DNA of 21,700 nucleotides from Spirochaetaceae bacterium. GTDB taxonomy: Bacteria; Spirochaetota; Spirochaetia; Treponematales; Breznakiellaceae. Below the pieces are notes generated by a model that saw nothing but the letters and a program-made list of their open reading frames with translations, did no database searches and had not been told where the DNA came from. The stretch spans positions 1 to 21,700 of the forward strand of contig JAISCK010000059.1 of NCBI GenBank assembly GCA_031265635.1, in the 5' to 3' direction. A program made the translations under genes and the position numbers. Of this stretch, positions 20,655-21,700 are shown piece by piece (within the stretch, counting starts at the first letter, position 1; every line of letters starts with the position of its first letter).

Positions 20655-21700
20655 TTACCTTTGGGGAATGAGTTGGGAAAGATACGCCGATAGAGATTGG
20701 GTGTATTCTTCCCTGATTTTATTTTCCGCGGCCCGCACCGCCCTGGCTTCCGCTTCCGAAAGGACAGGGTGGCCCTCCCTATCCACGATGCTGTAGGGGA
20801 ACAGAATTTCCGCCGTGGCGGAGTCCACAAAGTTTCCTTCTATACTATAGCGGATGAACTTGTTGGTCTGGGTAGGCAGTTCGACCTCGGAAAGGGAGAG
20901 CCGTGCCCGAAGTTGATACCGGGAATTGTTTCCACCGGTTCTGAAACCCGCGGAGGAAAGGGCCGATGCAAAAGCGTTGCGGACACGGTTCTCCCTGTCG
21001 TTCTCCACGGTTACCAATACGGGAATGTTCTTTATGATGTCTAACGCCTCCAGACGGTAATCGTCAGGATGCCGGAGGCCCTCAGGAACCGGCGCGCCGA
21101 TGACGGACAGTACATTGGCAAAAACCTGGTTTGCGTCCGCGATCACCATGGCAAACTGAAACCGGGCAAGGCCGTCCATGCTGTTTCTGTCCGAGGCGGG
21201 AATACCGGTCAAAGCGTCGATTATCTTCCGGTTGTCCTGGATCATCTGGGTATAAAGCCGGGCTGTCCGCGCTTTCTCCATAACCGCCACGGCGTAGAAG
21301 GTTACGCCGTCGTTCCACACATCCCTGATTTCCGCCCCTACCAGATCCATGGCGGTGGAGGTTTTTATGGCGTTTTCCACCGAGGTGTTTTCGGTCCAGC
21401 TTTCGGTGAGCCCGTTTCTAACCGCCTCCTGGTATGAAACACTTATGGTCTGATCCGCCTGGAGGGACTGGCGGAAAATCGACGACAGGGCGGCAAAGGC
21501 GCTTTGCTCCGCTCCGGCCCGGTCCCTACCCGTCCCTACCCCCGCCACATAGGAATTCCGGTCATACACCGCGTCCGTGGAATCAACCCAGGCGGGCTTC
21601 ATCACGCCGGAACCGGCCGGGCCGTTTACGGCCTCCGGCACGGAAATGTTGCCGCCTTCCCTTCCGGCCGGCGGGGCGCCGGCACAGCCAGAGAAGAACA
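20655..21700 (-). CDS. LPP20-family lipoprotein (partial, 5' end outside window)
   Basis: The reading frame stays open to the right edge. The frame beyond the first in-frame GTG (21641) translates as FFSGCAGAPPAGREGGNIS, which contains a lipobox (FSGC) at about 21680-21694, so the GTG is internal and the true start, with its signal peptide, lies outside. The mature protein of about 340 residues begins with a low-complexity linker, then the LPP20-like block PAWVDSTDAV, YVAGVGTGRDRAGAEQSAFA. Later parts (YQLRARLSLSEVELPTQTNK, SIEGNFVDSATAEILF) look beta-rich, and the C-terminus is a charged helix. It is followed after 11 bases by a second LPP20-like lipoprotein, its probable paralogue and partner. 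Confidence 0.85.
   Translation of the reverse strand, partial: FFSGCAGAPPAGREGGNISVPEAVNGPAGSGVMKPAWVDSTDAVYDRNSYVAGVGTGRDRAGAEQSAFAALSSIFRQSLQADQTISVSYQEAVRNGLTESWTENTSVENAIKTSTAMDLVGAEIRDVWNDGVTFYAVAVMEKARTARLYTQMIQDNRKIIDALTGIPASDRNSMDGLARFQFAMVIADANQVFANVLSVIGAPVPEGLRHPDDYRLEALDIIKNIPVLVTVENDRENRVRNAFASALSSAGFRTGGNNSRYQLRARLSLSEVELPTQTNKFIRYSIEGNFVDSATAEILFPYSIVDREGHPVLSEAEARAVRAAENKIREEYTQSLSAYLSQLIPQR

Noticed and set aside
20655..21641. GTG at 21641 as start of the first lipoprotein
   Set aside because: The frame stays open upstream and encodes a lipobox (FSGC), so the true start is beyond 21700.
1..21700. CRISPR array, tRNA, rRNA, transposon or phage genes
   Set aside because: No regularly spaced repeats, cloverleaf-like genes, transposase motifs or flanking inverted repeats were seen. 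The two tyrosine recombinases have Xer size and context rather than phage integrase features.

Overview
This window most likely comes from a spirochaete of the Treponema group. The reasons are the gene order (a compact division/cell-wall cluster running into DNA-processing genes, hslVU and the flagellar rod/MS-ring genes), the sequence character of the flagellar proteins, and two LPP20-like lipoproteins of a type I associate with treponemes. The DNA looks moderately GC-rich by eye. Species cannot be fixed from sequence reading alone, although the gene order matches what I recall of the Treponema pallidum mraZ-to-fliF region, here with hslVU between a xer gene and flgB. No rRNA, tRNA, CRISPR array or insertion sequence was recognised.

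Layout. Nineteen genes on the minus strand, from about 18650 down to 1, form one tightly packed block: mraZ, rsmH, ftsL, murF, mraY, ftsW, ftsQ, ftsA, ftsZ, xerD-like, a membrane TPR protein, dprA, topA, xerC-like, hslV, hslU, flgB, flgC, fliE and the 5' part of fliF (cut by the left edge). Most junctions overlap or lie within 11 bases. The only larger gaps are before fliF (25), topA (42), ftsZ (51) and flgB (60). A good sigma-70-type promoter lies upstream of mraZ, followed by a tandem repeat resembling the MraZ-binding site. This suggests autoregulated transcription of the block, with possible internal promoters in the larger gaps.

Right of mraZ a divergent two-gene unit on the plus strand (18848-19854) encodes a small unknown protein and a protein with a putative PD-(D/E)XK-like core and a C-terminal winged helix. 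It meets, tail to tail, a minus-strand pair of LPP20-like lipoproteins. The upstream lipoprotein runs off the right edge. The lipoprotein pair has an intrinsic terminator lying inside the 3' coding end of the plus-strand gene.

How the genes work together. MraZ and RsmH are the regulator and rRNA methylase typical of dcw clusters. MurF and MraY make the UDP-MurNAc-pentapeptide and lipid I. FtsW, FtsQ, FtsL, FtsA and FtsZ build the divisome. The Xer recombinases, DprA and TopA handle chromosome topology and recombination, HslVU is an ATP-dependent protease, and FlgB/FlgC/FliE/FliF form the rod and MS-ring base of the periplasmic flagellum. Points of most interest are a CTG start for ftsA, overlapping MraZ-like and DnaA-box-like sequences at the mraZ promoter, a Gly/Pro-rich insertion in HslU, an FtsZ tail that continues past the usual C-terminal peptide, and the uncharacterised nuclease-like gene pair. 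No clear defence or mobile system was found.
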